A stretch of 64,000 nt of DNA from assembly GCA_965247615.1 (NCBI GenBank), contig OZ252022.1, positions 124,001 through 188,000 on the forward strand, read 5' to 3'. Each line of letters starts with the position of its first letter. Position 1 is the first letter of the stretch. This DNA is from G965197715 sp965247615 (lineage in GTDB: Bacteria > Chloroflexota > Dehalococcoidia > Lucifugimonadales > UBA1127). A program made the position numbers and the translations under genes. Of this stretch, positions 26,380 through 35,190 are shown one piece after another. The notes under the pieces are model-generated. The model was not told where the DNA came from, did no database searches, and saw only the letters and a list, made by a program, of their open reading frames with translations.

Positions 26380-27285
26380 CTATTGGCTGCGGCGCAGGGG
26401 CGCGATGACCTCTTCGCCAAAGCGGTGGATCTGCTCCATGGCCTCGGGGCCGGCAAAGCGCAGGTGAAACGTGTCGACGCCTGCACTGGCGTACTCATCG
26501 ACGGTCTGCAGGATAAGCTCGGCGGGGCCGATGAGGCCGCCCTGGCCGCCTGGGGGCGGCTGGGCGTCGCTGCCGGGCGGCTGCCCTTCGCCGACGTATC
26601 CCGTGCCGTTGAGAACACGGCGGATGGCAAGCGGGTCCCGGCCCGCCGCCGCTGCGCCCTCCTCCACCTGCTGCAGCAGACCGCGGTACTGGTCCATGGA
26701 CTCGGGCCAGCCGCCGTTCTTGATCCAGCCGTCGGCCTCGGCCCCTGTGTAGCGCAGCATGCGCGGCCCCCCGGCGCCGATGATGATGGGGATGGCGCCA
26801 TGAACGGGTTGGGGCGGCGCCTCGGCGTTCTCCACGCTGAACAGGCGCCCTTGATAGCTGAAGGGTCCCCCCTTCCACAGGCCCCGCATGATGGCCACCG
26901 CGTCCTTGAGGTCCGCGAATCTCTCGCCGGGGGAGCCGAAGTAGACGCCGTAGGAGCGAAAGTGGCCTTCCTGGCCTCCGGCGCCAAGGGTCAGCTCCAC
27001 TCGGCCGCCGGTGATAAAGTCCAGGCTGGCGGCCATCTTTGCCAGAAGGGCGGGATTTCGAAAGGGTACGTTGAGGGTAGAGTGGGTCAGGATGACGCGG
27101 CTGGTGAGCGCCCCGACGACCGACGCCAGGGTCCACCCCTCCAGGTTGTCCTCTGGAGGCCGGTCGCTGAAGGTAACGGTGTCGAATCCGGCGGCCTCGG
27201 CGGCCCTGATCTGCGCCACTAGGACGTCGTAGGGCACGCCCCGGGGGTTGAGGCCGAACCGGACGGGGTTCAATGTGCGCGTCAT
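26380..27285 (-). CDS. LLM-class, probably F420-dependent, oxidoreductase
   Basis: Luciferase-like TIM-barrel flavin/deazaflavin oxidoreductase, 301 aa. Family features: an early RFGLNPRG strand, AAEAAGFDTVTFSDRP, the FITGGRVELTLGAGG segment (GRxxLGxGxG), then PIIIGAGGPRMLRYTGAEADGWIKNG near residues 165-190. A Pro/Gly-rich loop (about residues 230-245) is an expansion. Such proteins are abundant in F420-using Actinobacteria and Chloroflexota. The cofactor is inferred, and the substrate is unknown. ATG 27285 follows GAGGAGAG. It lies between fmt and fpg on the same strand, but gaps above 100 nt make co-transcription uncertain. Confidence 0.87.
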   Translation of the reverse strand: MTRTLNPVRFGLNPRGVPYDVLVAQIRAAEAAGFDTVTFSDRPPEDNLEGWTLASVVGALTSRVILTHSTLNVPFRNPALLAKMAASLDFITGGRVELTLGAGGQEGHFRSYGVYFGSPGERFADLKDAVAIMRGLWKGGPFSYQGRLFSVENAEAPPQPVHGAIPIIIGAGGPRMLRYTGAEADGWIKNGGWPESMDQYRGLLQQVEEGAAAAGRDPLAIRRVLNGTGYVGEGQPPGSDAQPPPGGQGGLIGPAELILQTVDEYASAGVDTFHLRFAGPEAMEQIHRFGEEVIAPLRRSQ

Positions 27286-27390
27286 GCTTCTCTCCTCATT
27301 GCTTGTGGTCCGTGGCGCCGGGCGGTTCTGCCTACCCAGCGCAGAGCCTACTCTCCTGGTCTGCGGCGATGCAAGTGGCTGGTGCGGGCT

Positions 27391-28341
27391 CTAGCTTGGC
27401 AGCCGCGCCCCGATGATACCAGGATAGCCACGGAGGAACTCCTGCGCCGAGGCAACCCGCTTCCCCTCCATATGGAGCTGCTGCACTTCCAAGACGCCGC
27501 TGCCCGTGCCAATGGCCAGCGCTGCCGCGGCGCCCGGCCGTATCCCAACGACGTGGCCCGGCGCCACGGGCTCTGTTGACTCAGCACGTGCGGGTGTCGT
27601 GGCCACCAGCTTGATCAACCGCCCTTCCCAGCGGGTGTACGCGCCGGGCCAGGGCTGATATGCCCGCACCCGTCTCCAGAGGGTTGGGGCCGGCTCGTGA
27701 AAGTCCAACTCTCCATCTTCCTTGGTCAACCGATGGCTGACCGTAGCCAGGGCCTCGATCTGGGGTCGCGGCGCTGTTTCTCCCCTCTCCCATGCCTCCA
27801 AGGCCTGCACCAAGAGAGTGGCGCCCTGCAGAAAGAGGCGGGGAGTCATCGTCTCCGTTGTCTCCCCGGGGTCAATGGGCGGCGTCGCCTCCTGCGCCAG
27901 GATGGGGCCGGTGTCCATCCCCTCGTCCAGCAGCATGATGGTGACGCCCGTGACCTCGTCCCCCTCGAGGATTGCAGCGGCCACGGGGGACGGACCGCGA
28001 TGCCGCGGCAGGAGCGAGGGATGGACGTTGAGCGCTCCGAGCGGCGGGACAGCGAGCAGGGCCGGGGGGAGGATCTTGCCGTAAGCCGCTACGACCAAGG
28101 CCTCCGGCGCCAGGGCCGCCACCTGCGCCACTGCCTCCCCACCGCGGAAAGAGGCCGGCTGCAGCACGGGAATTCCCATCTGCCTGCCTACGCGCTTCAT
28201 CGGGGGCGCCTCAGGCTGCCGTCGCCTCCCTGCCGGTTTGTCCGGTTGGGTGACGACGCCCGCGACCTGATGGCCCGCCTTCAGCAACGTGGCCAGAACG
28301 GGTGCGGCATACTCCGGGGTTCCCAGGAATACGAGACGCAT
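27391..28341 (-). CDS. fmt: Methionyl-tRNA formyltransferase
   Basis: Formylates initiator Met-tRNA using 10-formyl-THF. 316 aa, normal length. N-terminal Rossmann-like domain with VFLGTPEYAAPVL, VVTQPDKPAGR, the LNVHPSLLPRHRGPSPVAAAIL catalytic segment (Asn and His of the NxH triad) and GVTIMLLDEGMDTGPIL with the catalytic Asp. The C-terminal OB-like domain carries AYQPWPGAYT. The usual WRGAAPI is RHRGPSPV here. ATG 28341 has GGAGGAG six nt upstream. It is divergent from the dnaA-like gene across a 402-nt AT-rich gap. No def (deformylase) gene is adjacent. Confidence 0.95.
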   Translation of the reverse strand: MRLVFLGTPEYAAPVLATLLKAGHQVAGVVTQPDKPAGRRRQPEAPPMKRVGRQMGIPVLQPASFRGGEAVAQVAALAPEALVVAAYGKILPPALLAVPPLGALNVHPSLLPRHRGPSPVAAAILEGDEVTGVTIMLLDEGMDTGPILAQEATPPIDPGETTETMTPRLFLQGATLLVQALEAWERGETAPRPQIEALATVSHRLTKEDGELDFHEPAPTLWRRVRAYQPWPGAYTRWEGRLIKLVATTPARAESTEPVAPGHVVGIRPGAAAALAIGTGSGVLEVQQLHMEGKRVASAQEFLRGYPGIIGARLPS

Positions 28342-28743
28342 ACTCCTCCAGAAGAGAATTATATGATGTGCCCCGAACCCGACTCCAAGGGCGCCCGCAG
28401 CCCCAGAACGGTTTTTCTAGGGGTCTCCCCTTCAGCGCCGCCGAAGGGGCCAACTGAAGAAAAACGTGAGCGCTTGAACCTATTCATATTGTAATACATT
28501 GGTCAATATATAGTTTAGCTTCACTAATATGGCGGGATACCGGTTTATTTCTGCTTGACGCCAGAGTGTCCCGAACGTAGGCAATTGCTAAGGCGGGGTC
28601 AGAAGCCCCAAAAACGAGCCGATTTTCACGAGTTTTTCCACTAGCGCTGTGTCCTATTCCTTGCTATTTTCCGTAGGTGCCCTTTGGCAGTCCCTGGGTG
28701 CTGCTGCTTCATCAAGATCTAATCAGTGTAGGTTGACCGGCTC
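28342..28743. other. AT-rich divergent intergenic region between fmt and dnaA-like gene
   Basis: 402 nt without ORFs. A hairpin CCCCTTC/GAAGGGG (28427-28433 and 28443-28449, 9-nt loop) lies near the fmt side with no U-tract on either strand. The block 28480-28560 is strongly AT-rich and contains ATTCATATTGTAATACATT (28482-28500), nearly the same as a word in the LysR promoter gap at 17531-17552. No TTATNCACA DnaA box was found, so an origin is not supported. A possible -35 TTGACG occurs near 28554 with a poor -10. Confidence 0.6.
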
Positions 28744-30111
28744 ATGCCCTCTATCGGCCCGACACGGCTCTGGGACGCGGCTCTGGGGGAGCTCCAGGTA
28801 CAGGTCCCTAAGCCAACCTTCGACACCTTCCTCAAGGGTACCGTAACCCTGGACGTGAGTGACAGCCACCTGGTAGTCGGCGCCGCCAACCCCTTCACCG
28901 CCGAGTACCTGGAGAAGCGGATGTCCGCCCTCATCCACCGGACCGTCGAAGGGCTGGCGCAGCGCACACTGGACGTCGAGTTCCGCGTGACTCATCCTAT
29001 CCCGCCCGCGCCGCCCGACCGCCACACCTACGACTCTGACCCCGCCACAGGCCCTGCGGGGCTGCCTCCGCGGCAAGAACGGTCCGACCTGCTCGCGTCC
29101 TACACCTTCGACTCGTACGTCGCGGGGCCCACCAACGAGCTCGCGTACGCCGCTGCCCGGGCCGTGGCCGAAGCCCCCGGCAACCGGTACAACCCCCTGT
29201 TCCTCTACTCACCCGTGGGTTTGGGGAAGACCCACCTGCTCCAGGCAGCCGCACTCCGCCTGCGCGAACGTGGCTGCACCGCCCTTTACCAGACCTGTGA
29301 GCAGTTTACCAATGCCTTCATCCGGGCCATCCGGGAAGGCGCCATGCCCGCCTTCCGGCAGCGGTACCGCTCCGTGGATGCGCTGCTCATCGACGACATC
29401 CAGTTCATCGCCGGCAAGGAGCAGACCCAGGAGGGTTTCTTCCACCTGTTCAATGAGCTCTATCTCGCCGAGCGCCAGATAGTACTCAGCGCCGACCAAC
29501 CCCCCAGCGCTCTGAGCTTCCTCGGCGAGCGCCTGAGGTCCCGCTTCGGCGCAGGCCTCGTTGCCGACATACAGCCGCCTCCTCCCGAGCTGTGCCTTGC
29601 AATCCTCCGGGCCAAGGCCCAGACCCTCTCGGCGGTGGTGCCGGACTCTGTGCTGGAGGCCATCGCAACAGTGTCGCCGGGGAACATACGCACAATGGAG
29701 GGGTATCTCACGCGGGTCGTCGCTATTGCGGACCTCTGTGCGAAACCCCTCACGGTGGATCTTGTGCGCCAGGCCCTTGGCAGCATACCCAAGCCACCTC
29801 CTGCCGATTCTCTCTCCCCCGAGGCAGCGTTGGAGACCATCGCGGCCCACTTCGGACTTAGCTCCGCCTGCCTCTGCGGGTCGCGCAGGGACCGGCAGGC
29901 GTCGCTGGCACGGCGCGTCGCCATGCATCTCCTTGGGAAGGAGCTCCACCAGCCCCCAGGCTCTATTGCTCGGCTCCTCGGCGGACGGCACCCCAGCTCT
30001 GTCCATCAGGCATTCAGCCAGGTAGACAGGCAACTTGCCGCGGACCCGTCCTTTGCCGCCGACATCTCCGCTCTTCGGCAACGCATTCGGGTGCCCGCTC
30101 CTGCCGGGTAG
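28744..30111 (+). CDS. dnaA: DnaA-like replication initiator ATPase with altered domain IV
   Basis: AAA+ protein with full DnaA architecture, 455 aa. Domain I (residues ~6-80) has LWDAALGELQVQVPKPTFDTFL. Domain III has the Walker A VGLGKTHLL (Lys162), Walker B LLIDDIQFIAGKEQTQEGFFHLFNEL, sensor LSADQPPSALSFL and the arginine-finger region ERLRSRFGAG with ADIQPP. Domain IV has a basic helix (RRDRQASLARRVAMHLLGKEL) but the box-recognition signature, normally GGRDHTTV, reads GGRHPSSV (residues 413-420). That could change DNA specificity; it could be the only DnaA of a divergent lineage or a paralogue. dnaN, recF and gyrB are not adjacent. Likely start of a + strand run with obgE. Confidence 0.85.
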   Translation: MPSIGPTRLWDAALGELQVQVPKPTFDTFLKGTVTLDVSDSHLVVGAANPFTAEYLEKRMSALIHRTVEGLAQRTLDVEFRVTHPIPPAPPDRHTYDSDPATGPAGLPPRQERSDLLASYTFDSYVAGPTNELAYAAARAVAEAPGNRYNPLFLYSPVGLGKTHLLQAAALRLRERGCTALYQTCEQFTNAFIRAIREGAMPAFRQRYRSVDALLIDDIQFIAGKEQTQEGFFHLFNELYLAERQIVLSADQPPSALSFLGERLRSRFGAGLVADIQPPPPELCLAILRAKAQTLSAVVPDSVLEAIATVSPGNIRTMEGYLTRVVAIADLCAKPLTVDLVRQALGSIPKPPPADSLSPEAALETIAAHFGLSSACLCGSRRDRQASLARRVAMHLLGKELHQPPGSIARLLGGRHPSSVHQAFSQVDRQLAADPSFAADISALRQRIRVPAPAG

Positions 30112-30277
30112 CACACATCGGGCGCCTGCATCCTCTCATACCCTCACGACGGATCATGCTTGTCTATCGCCAAGCCTCACGGTCAGTCCGAACGTAGTCT
30201 CACACTCCGCAGGCCCTTACTATCCCCTCTATTAGGTCTTACTATATGAAGATACTGAAGTAGGATCCACTATAAGA

Positions 30278-31552
30278 ATGATTGATACAGCAGACATACT
30301 GGTCTCCTCTGGGGCTGGAGGGGATGGGGCGATCAGCTTCCGTCGTGAGAAATACGTTCCTCGCGGCGGACCTGATGGCGGTGATGGTGGAGCAGGCGGG
30401 TCGGTCTTTCTTGAGGCGAGGCCCGGAGACGCTACACTGTTGTTCTTCCATCAACGGCAGAAGTTCAGTGCCCACCGCGGGGGCCCCGGCCAGGGGAGGA
30501 ACAAGACAGGCGGGAGCGCCGAGGACGTGGTTCTGCCGGTCCCTGTAGGGACGTTGGTCTATCGCGAGGGGTTTGATGGAGCCGATCGGCTCTTGGCCGA
30601 CTTGGATCAGGCGGGGGTCAAGCTGCGGGTCGCCAGGGGTGGGGGAGGTGGTGTTGGGAACAAGAGGTTTGCGACTGCAACGAACCAGGTGCCGCGGTTG
30701 GCAGAGGTGGGGGAGTCGGGAGAGGACGTGCACCTGAAGCTGGAGGTCAAGCTGCTGGCCGACGTGGGTGTAGTAGGGGTCCCGAACGTTGGGAAGTCCA
30801 GCCTGCTGACTCAGGTGTCCGCAGCACACCCCAAGATTGCCGCGTACCCATTTAGCACCACGGAGCCGGTGCTTGCCGTGGTGGAGTCCCGGGGGAGCAG
30901 CTTTATCATGGAGGAGGTGCCGGGCCTTGTGGAGGGCGCTCATCTGGGCGTAGGGCTGGGCCATGCGTTTTTGAGGCACGCCGAGCGAACGCGGCTCCTG
31001 CTGCATATGTTGGATGGGACGAATCCGGCTATCCGCCAGGAATACGACCAGTTGAGCCGGGAGCTGCGGGAGTACAGCGATGAACTGGCCCATCGGCCAA
31101 GGCTCATTGCCGTGAACAAGGTGGACGTCCCAGATGTGCGCCAGCGGGCTGACGACATACGCAACGAGCTAAAGGGAGTGGCGGACGGAGTGCTCTTCGT
31201 TTCCGCGGCCACGGGTGAAGGAGTAGACGGGCTGATGACGAAGCTCCTGGAGAAGCTGCAGGGGATTCCGCTGCCTGCTGCGTCGCGGCACAAGCCCGGG
31301 GAGATAATCGAGCCGCCTCCAGTGGCGCGCCGCAAGGTGGAGGTGTTGAGGACGGGGAGTAACGCCTTCGAAGTCCACTGGCCAAGGGCGGAACGCCTGG
31401 CCGCACGAGTCAACCCCGGCGACTGGCTGGCGACCATACAGCTGATGCAGGCGCTCCGCCGCATGGGTGTGGCAAGGGCGTTGGAGTCGCTTGGCGCCGG
31501 GCCGGGTGACACGGTTCGAATCGGTGGGTCGGAGTTCGATTGGGTGGGGTAG
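30278..31552 (+). CDS. obgE: Obg family GTPase (ribosome assembly)
   Basis: Late 50S-assembly/stress GTPase, 424 aa. Three domains: the Gly-rich Obg fold (residues 1-158, e.g. GGPDGGDGGAGGSVFLEA), the G domain with G1 GVPNVGKSSLL, G2 AYPFSTTEPVLAVV, G4 NKVD and G5 SAATGEG, and the C-terminal OCT domain (about 345-424). The G3 motif, normally DIPGLIEGA, reads EVPGLVEGA with Glu213 in place of the Mg-coordinating Asp, a conservative but unusual change. ATG 30278 is 166 nt after the dnaA-like gene. The gap carries two CTTACTAT words but no convincing promoter. Confidence 0.95.
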   Translation: MIDTADILVSSGAGGDGAISFRREKYVPRGGPDGGDGGAGGSVFLEARPGDATLLFFHQRQKFSAHRGGPGQGRNKTGGSAEDVVLPVPVGTLVYREGFDGADRLLADLDQAGVKLRVARGGGGGVGNKRFATATNQVPRLAEVGESGEDVHLKLEVKLLADVGVVGVPNVGKSSLLTQVSAAHPKIAAYPFSTTEPVLAVVESRGSSFIMEEVPGLVEGAHLGVGLGHAFLRHAERTRLLLHMLDGTNPAIRQEYDQLSRELREYSDELAHRPRLIAVNKVDVPDVRQRADDIRNELKGVADGVLFVSAATGEGVDGLMTKLLEKLQGIPLPAASRHKPGEIIEPPPVARRKVEVLRTGSNAFEVHWPRAERLAARVNPGDWLATIQLMQALRRMGVARALESLGAGPGDTVRIGGSEFDWVG

Positions 31553-31610
31553 ACCGCGGGTCCGGAGGCCTGCCTTCCCGCGGACCTCTTATCGAACGGG
31601 CAAGATGGGC

Positions 31611-32228
31611 ATGAAGCTGGGGATATTCGGGGGCACGTTCGATCCGATTCACGTCGGGCACCTGATCATCGCGCAGGAGGCCAGGGTGCGCCTGGGATTA
31701 GGGCGAGTCGTCCTTGTCCCCACCGGCCAGCCGTGGATGAAGAGTGAACTGCCAGTCAGCAGTGGAGCACACCGGCTGGCGATGACGCGGCTGGCGGTTG
31801 CGGACGATCCAGCCTTCTCCGTGTCTTCACTTGAAGTGGCCCGGCCCGGCCCGACCTACACCGTCGACACCCTCGCGCAGCTCCCGCGGGACCTGCCGGG
31901 GGAGCCGGAGCTCTACTTCATCATGGGAGCGGACTCGTTGGAGGGGCTGGACCGTTGGAAAGAGCCGGAGCGGCTGTTGGAGCTCTGCAACCTGGTGGTC
32001 GTAAGCCGGCCTGGCAACGAAGCGCCACGGGTGGAGAGCATAGAGCGGCGCTTTCCCAAGTCTAGGGGGCGAGTCCACATGCTGGGGGAGCTGAACATCG
32101 GCGTCGAGGGCTCTGAAATTCGACAGCGCGTCGCGCACGGGCTGCCCATACGCTACTGGGTGCCGCGAGAGGTAGAGGAGTACGTCTTGGAGCACGGGCT
32201 CTACTCGAAACAAGGAGGGGGCGGATGA
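31611..32228 (+). CDS. nadD: Nicotinate-nucleotide adenylyltransferase
   Basis: NAD biosynthesis: adenylates nicotinate mononucleotide. Nucleotidyltransferase fold, 205 aa. It starts with KLGIFGGTFDPIHVGHLIIAQ containing the HxGH motif, has SGAHRLAMTRLAV, the FIMGADSLEGLDRWKEPERLL substrate region, and a C-terminal GSEIRQRVA (usually SSTxIR) followed by the PREVEEYVLEHGLY end. ATG 31611 is preferred for the family-typical N-terminus; ATG 31605 would add two residues, and the frame is open well upstream into obgE without homology. It follows obgE by 58 nt and its stop overlaps the pyrE start (ATGA), so translation is coupled. Confidence 0.95.
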   Translation: MKLGIFGGTFDPIHVGHLIIAQEARVRLGLGRVVLVPTGQPWMKSELPVSSGAHRLAMTRLAVADDPAFSVSSLEVARPGPTYTVDTLAQLPRDLPGEPELYFIMGADSLEGLDRWKEPERLLELCNLVVVSRPGNEAPRVESIERRFPKSRGRVHMLGELNIGVEGSEIRQRVAHGLPIRYWVPREVEEYVLEHGLYSKQGGGG

Positions 32229-32785
32229 GTGGAGAGCAAGGAGCCGCCATCCTGAAGCTGGCACAGGAGCTCGGGGCACTGACATTCGGGTCCTACACGC
32301 TCTCGTCGGGCCAGGAGAGCAGCTACTACTTCGACGGGCGGCTGCTAACACTCCATCCCGAGGGCGCCCACCTGGTAAGCCAGGCGCTGCTGCCCCTGGT
32401 TCTCGAAAGCGGCGCCCGGACGGTGGGAGGCCCGACCCTGGGGGCGGACCCCATGGTGGGCGCCCTGGTGCATGCCAGCCACGCCTCGGCCGGGCCGCTG
32501 CGAGGGTTCCTGGTGCGGAGCCAGGCCAAGGACCACGGCACGGGCCAGCTCATCGAGGGGCACCTAGAGGCTGGCAGCCGCGTGGCCGTCCTCGACGACG
32601 CGTGCAGCACTGGAGGGAGCCTCTTCCATGCCATCGCCGCGGCCGAAGAGCGGGGGTGTCGCGTGGTGAAAGTGCTGACCATCCTGGACCGGGTGCAGGG
32701 CGGCGGCGAGCGGCTGCGGCGCTTGGGCTACGACTTCACACCGCTGCTGGTGGCCAGCGCCGATGGCGCCGTGGCGCCGGCCTAG
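32225..32785 (+). CDS. pyrE: Orotate phosphoribosyltransferase
   Basis: De novo pyrimidine synthesis, orotate plus PRPP to OMP. 186 aa, type I PRT fold. Signatures: LSSGQESSYYFDGRLLTLHPEG, GGPTLGADPMVGALVHAS, the mobile loop FLVRSQAKDHGTGQLIEG (usually RKexKxHG), and the PRPP motif VAVLDDACSTGGSLFHAI. ATG 32225 overlaps the nadD stop by four bases, with GGAGGGGG inside nadD as ribosome site. Its stop codon overlaps the stop of the convergent glycosyltransferase gene by four bases. No other pyr gene is near. Confidence 0.94.
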   Translation: MSGEQGAAILKLAQELGALTFGSYTLSSGQESSYYFDGRLLTLHPEGAHLVSQALLPLVLESGARTVGGPTLGADPMVGALVHASHASAGPLRGFLVRSQAKDHGTGQLIEGHLEAGSRVAVLDDACSTGGSLFHAIAAAEERGCRVVKVLTILDRVQGGGERLRRLGYDFTPLLVASADGAVAPA

Positions 32786-33540
32786 CGCCGCCGGCCCGTG
32801 CGGGCCCAGGGCCGGGTCCGGAGCAGCCGCAGGAGGCCGCCGAGGTCCTGGGCGATGGTGCGCAGGATCTGAACGCGCGAGTCCGGGTCCTCATCCCAGG
32901 TCACGGGCACGTCCTTGACGCGGAAGCCGCCCTTCTCCGCGATGACCAGCAACTCCGTGTCGAAGAACCAGAAGGGGTCTTGCACCAGGGGCAGGAGCGA
33001 CTGGGCGGCCTCCCTGCGTATGGCCTTGAAGCCGCACTGGGCGTCGGAGAAGCGGGTCCACATCAGCAGCTTGATGATCAGAACGTAGCCCCGGGAGATG
33101 ATCTCGCGCTTCAGCGACCGCGTCGTCCGGGCGCCGCGCGCCAGCCGTGAGCCCGCGGCGACGTCGAATCCCTCTTCCGCCACTGCGGCTACCAGAGGTG
33201 GGAAGCAGGCGAGGTCCGTAGAGAGGTCGATGTCCATGTAGGCGAGGATGTCGGCGTCGCTCTCGGACCACACGCGCTTCAGGGCCCGTCCGCGTCCCTT
33301 CTCCGGCATGTGCACCACGCGTACCCCTGGGTGCTGCTCCGCCAAGGACTGCGCCACGCCAAGGGTGCCGTCGATGGAGCCGTTGTCGGCGATGGTAATG
33401 CGCCACCGTAGGGGGAGGTTGTCGGGCAGCCACTCGAGGAGCGTCGCGACGCTCTGGGCCAGCCCGCGCTCCTCGTTGTACACGGGCAGCACGACGTCCA
33501 CAAGGAGACCGTGGCGGCGGGAATCGGCGGCCGCGGTCAT
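32782..33540 (-). CDS. Family 2 glycosyltransferase (dolichyl-phosphate mannosyl/glucosyltransferase-like)
   Basis: Cytosolic GT-A glycosyltransferase, 252 aa, without the C-terminal transmembrane helices of DPM/Dpm1-GtrA fusions. Motifs: DVVLPVYNEERGLAQSV, TIADNGSIDGT, KGRGRALKRVW, the DxD-type AYMDIDLSTDL with metal-binding Asp residues, and DAQCGFKAIRREA. This pattern matches polyprenyl-phosphate-sugar synthases that transfer a hexose from a nucleotide sugar to a lipid phosphate for envelope glycan assembly. Donor and acceptor are not determinable. It lies 57 nt downstream of purH on the same strand and may be read through from it. Confidence 0.9.
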   Translation of the reverse strand: MTAAADSRRHGLLVDVVLPVYNEERGLAQSVATLLEWLPDNLPLRWRITIADNGSIDGTLGVAQSLAEQHPGVRVVHMPEKGRGRALKRVWSESDADILAYMDIDLSTDLACFPPLVAAVAEEGFDVAAGSRLARGARTTRSLKREIISRGYVLIIKLLMWTRFSDAQCGFKAIRREAAQSLLPLVQDPFWFFDTELLVIAEKGGFRVKDVPVTWDEDPDSRVQILRTIAQDLGGLLRLLRTRPWARTGRRR

Positions 33541-33597
33541 TGGACTGCGGTGGGCGGCCCGCGTCGCGTTGCCTGTGCGGGATTCACCTTGGCGGCC

Positions 33598-35121
33598 TTA
33601 GTGGAGGAAGTGGCGGATGCCGGTGAAGATCATGGCTAGGCCTGCGGCGTCGGCGGCCCGGATGACCTCGTCGTCGCGGATGGAGCCGCCGGGCTGCACG
33701 GCGGCGGCGACGCCGCCCGCGGCAGCCAACTCCAGGCCGTCTGCGAAGGGAAAGAAGGCGTCGGAGGCCAGGACGCTCCCCGCCGCCTTTTCTCCCGCCG
33801 CCCGCAGGGCCAGGTGGACGCTGGTGATCCGGTTGGGCTGCCCTGCCCCCATGCCCACGAGGGCCCCGTTCTTGACCAGCACAATGGCGTTGGACTTGAC
33901 GTGTTTGACGGCCCTCCAGGCAAAGGCAAGGTCGCGGAGTTGGTCTTCCGTCGGATGCCCCGCGGTGGCCACCTTCCATGCGGAGGGCTCCTCCTCGGGG
34001 GGGTCGCCCCGCTGGACCAGGAGGCCACCGGAGACGCGGCGGAGGTCCAGGGACCCCGTGGCGCCCCCCCCCCCGGCGGGGACCCGGAGGATGCGCAAGT
34101 CCCGCTTCTTCTGGAGTATTTCGAGGGCCGCGGGCTCATAGTCCGGGGCCACGACCACCTCGTAGAACACGCTGCGCATCGCCTCGGCGGCCGCGCCGGT
34201 CACGGGACGGTTGAAGCCCACGATACCGCCGTAGGCGGAGACGGGGTCGCCATCGAAGGCCCGGCGGTACGCCTCGGCCTGGTCTGGATGGGAAGCCAGG
34301 CCGCAGGGATTGGTGTGCTTGATCACCGCCACTGAGGGTTCGGGGAAGTCGGAAACCGCGCGCCAGGCCGCGTCGGCATCGAGGATGTTGTTGTAGGAGA
34401 GCTCCTTGCCGTGAATCTGCGTGGCGCCGACGACGCCGCCCGATGGTGGAACATCGGCGTAGAGGGTCCCCGCTTGGTGGGGGTTCTCGCCGTACCGCAG
34501 GTCGGCCACCTTGCGCAGCCCCACGGTCAGTTCGGCGGGAGGGTCTCCGCCTTGGCCGCGGAGCCAGCCCGCGACCAAGGTGTCGTAGAGGGCGACGTGT
34601 TGGAAGGCCTTGGCGGCCAGCGCGCGGCGGTCCTCGGCGCTGAGGCCGCCCCCCGCGAGGCGCTCCACGACCCAATCGTAGTCGGCCGGGTCGACGATCA
34701 CGACGACGGCAGGGTGGTTCTTGGCGGCCGCCCGGATCATGGTCGGCCCGCCGATGTCGATGTTCTCCAGGGCCTCTTCTAGGCTGACCTGCGGTCGGCT
34801 GATGGTGGCCTCGAAGGGATAGAGGTTCCCGACCACAACGTCAATGGGCTCGATGTTGAGGCTGGCCAGCTCGGCCACGTGGGCTGGCAGGTCGCGGCGG
34901 GCCAGGATGCCCCCGTGCACCGTTGGGTGCAGGGTCTTGACCCGACCGTCCAGGAATTCCGGCGAGCCGGTGAGGTCCGAGACCTGCTGCACTGGCAACC
35001 CCGCCTCAAGGATGGCCTGATGGGTCCCGCCCGTGCTCACCAGGTCCGCGCCCATGCCGTGAAGCCCCTTGGCGAGGTCCACTACCCCGGTCTTGTCATA
35101 GACGCTGAGCAGCGCTTTCAC
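33598..35121 (-). CDS. purH: Bifunctional AICAR formyltransferase / IMP cyclohydrolase
   Basis: Last two steps of purine synthesis, 507 aa. N-terminal IMP cyclohydrolase (MGS-like) domain: LLSVYDKTGVVDLAKGL, STGGT, RVKTLHPTVHGGILARRD, NLYPFEATI, IDIGGPTMIRAAAKN. C-terminal transformylase: LRYGENPHQAGTLY, KHTNPCGLA, SAYGGIVGFNRPV, VKSNAIVLVKNGALVGMGAGQPNR, DAFFPFADG. A run of eleven C on the plus strand (34064-34074) encodes a Gly4 tract in a non-conserved linker; the frame is intact. Start is GTG 35121 with GAGGAGGG upstream. Third gene of the purF-purM-purH run; purN is not between purM and purH as it often is. Confidence 0.97.
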   Translation of the reverse strand: MKALLSVYDKTGVVDLAKGLHGMGADLVSTGGTHQAILEAGLPVQQVSDLTGSPEFLDGRVKTLHPTVHGGILARRDLPAHVAELASLNIEPIDVVVGNLYPFEATISRPQVSLEEALENIDIGGPTMIRAAAKNHPAVVVIVDPADYDWVVERLAGGGLSAEDRRALAAKAFQHVALYDTLVAGWLRGQGGDPPAELTVGLRKVADLRYGENPHQAGTLYADVPPSGGVVGATQIHGKELSYNNILDADAAWRAVSDFPEPSVAVIKHTNPCGLASHPDQAEAYRRAFDGDPVSAYGGIVGFNRPVTGAAAEAMRSVFYEVVVAPDYEPAALEILQKKRDLRILRVPAGGGGATGSLDLRRVSGGLLVQRGDPPEEEPSAWKVATAGHPTEDQLRDLAFAWRAVKHVKSNAIVLVKNGALVGMGAGQPNRITSVHLALRAAGEKAAGSVLASDAFFPFADGLELAAAGGVAAAVQPGGSIRDDEVIRAADAAGLAMIFTGIRHFLH

Positions 35122-35190
35122 AGGGTATGACCCTCCTCTGGTTTCCCCTCCATCTTCGCCATCGTCCTCATGCAGGCGCCGGGAGCAGGT

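Noticed and set aside
28427..28449. CCCCTTC/GAAGGGG hairpin as a terminator
   Set aside because: It lies between two divergent gene starts, so no transcript would end there, and neither strand has a U-tract.
28342..28743. Possible chromosomal origin next to the dnaA-like gene
   Set aside because: The gap is AT-rich but contains no TTATNCACA-type boxes; dnaN, recF, gyr and parAB are absent nearby. With an altered recognition motif the question stays open, but nothing supports an origin now.
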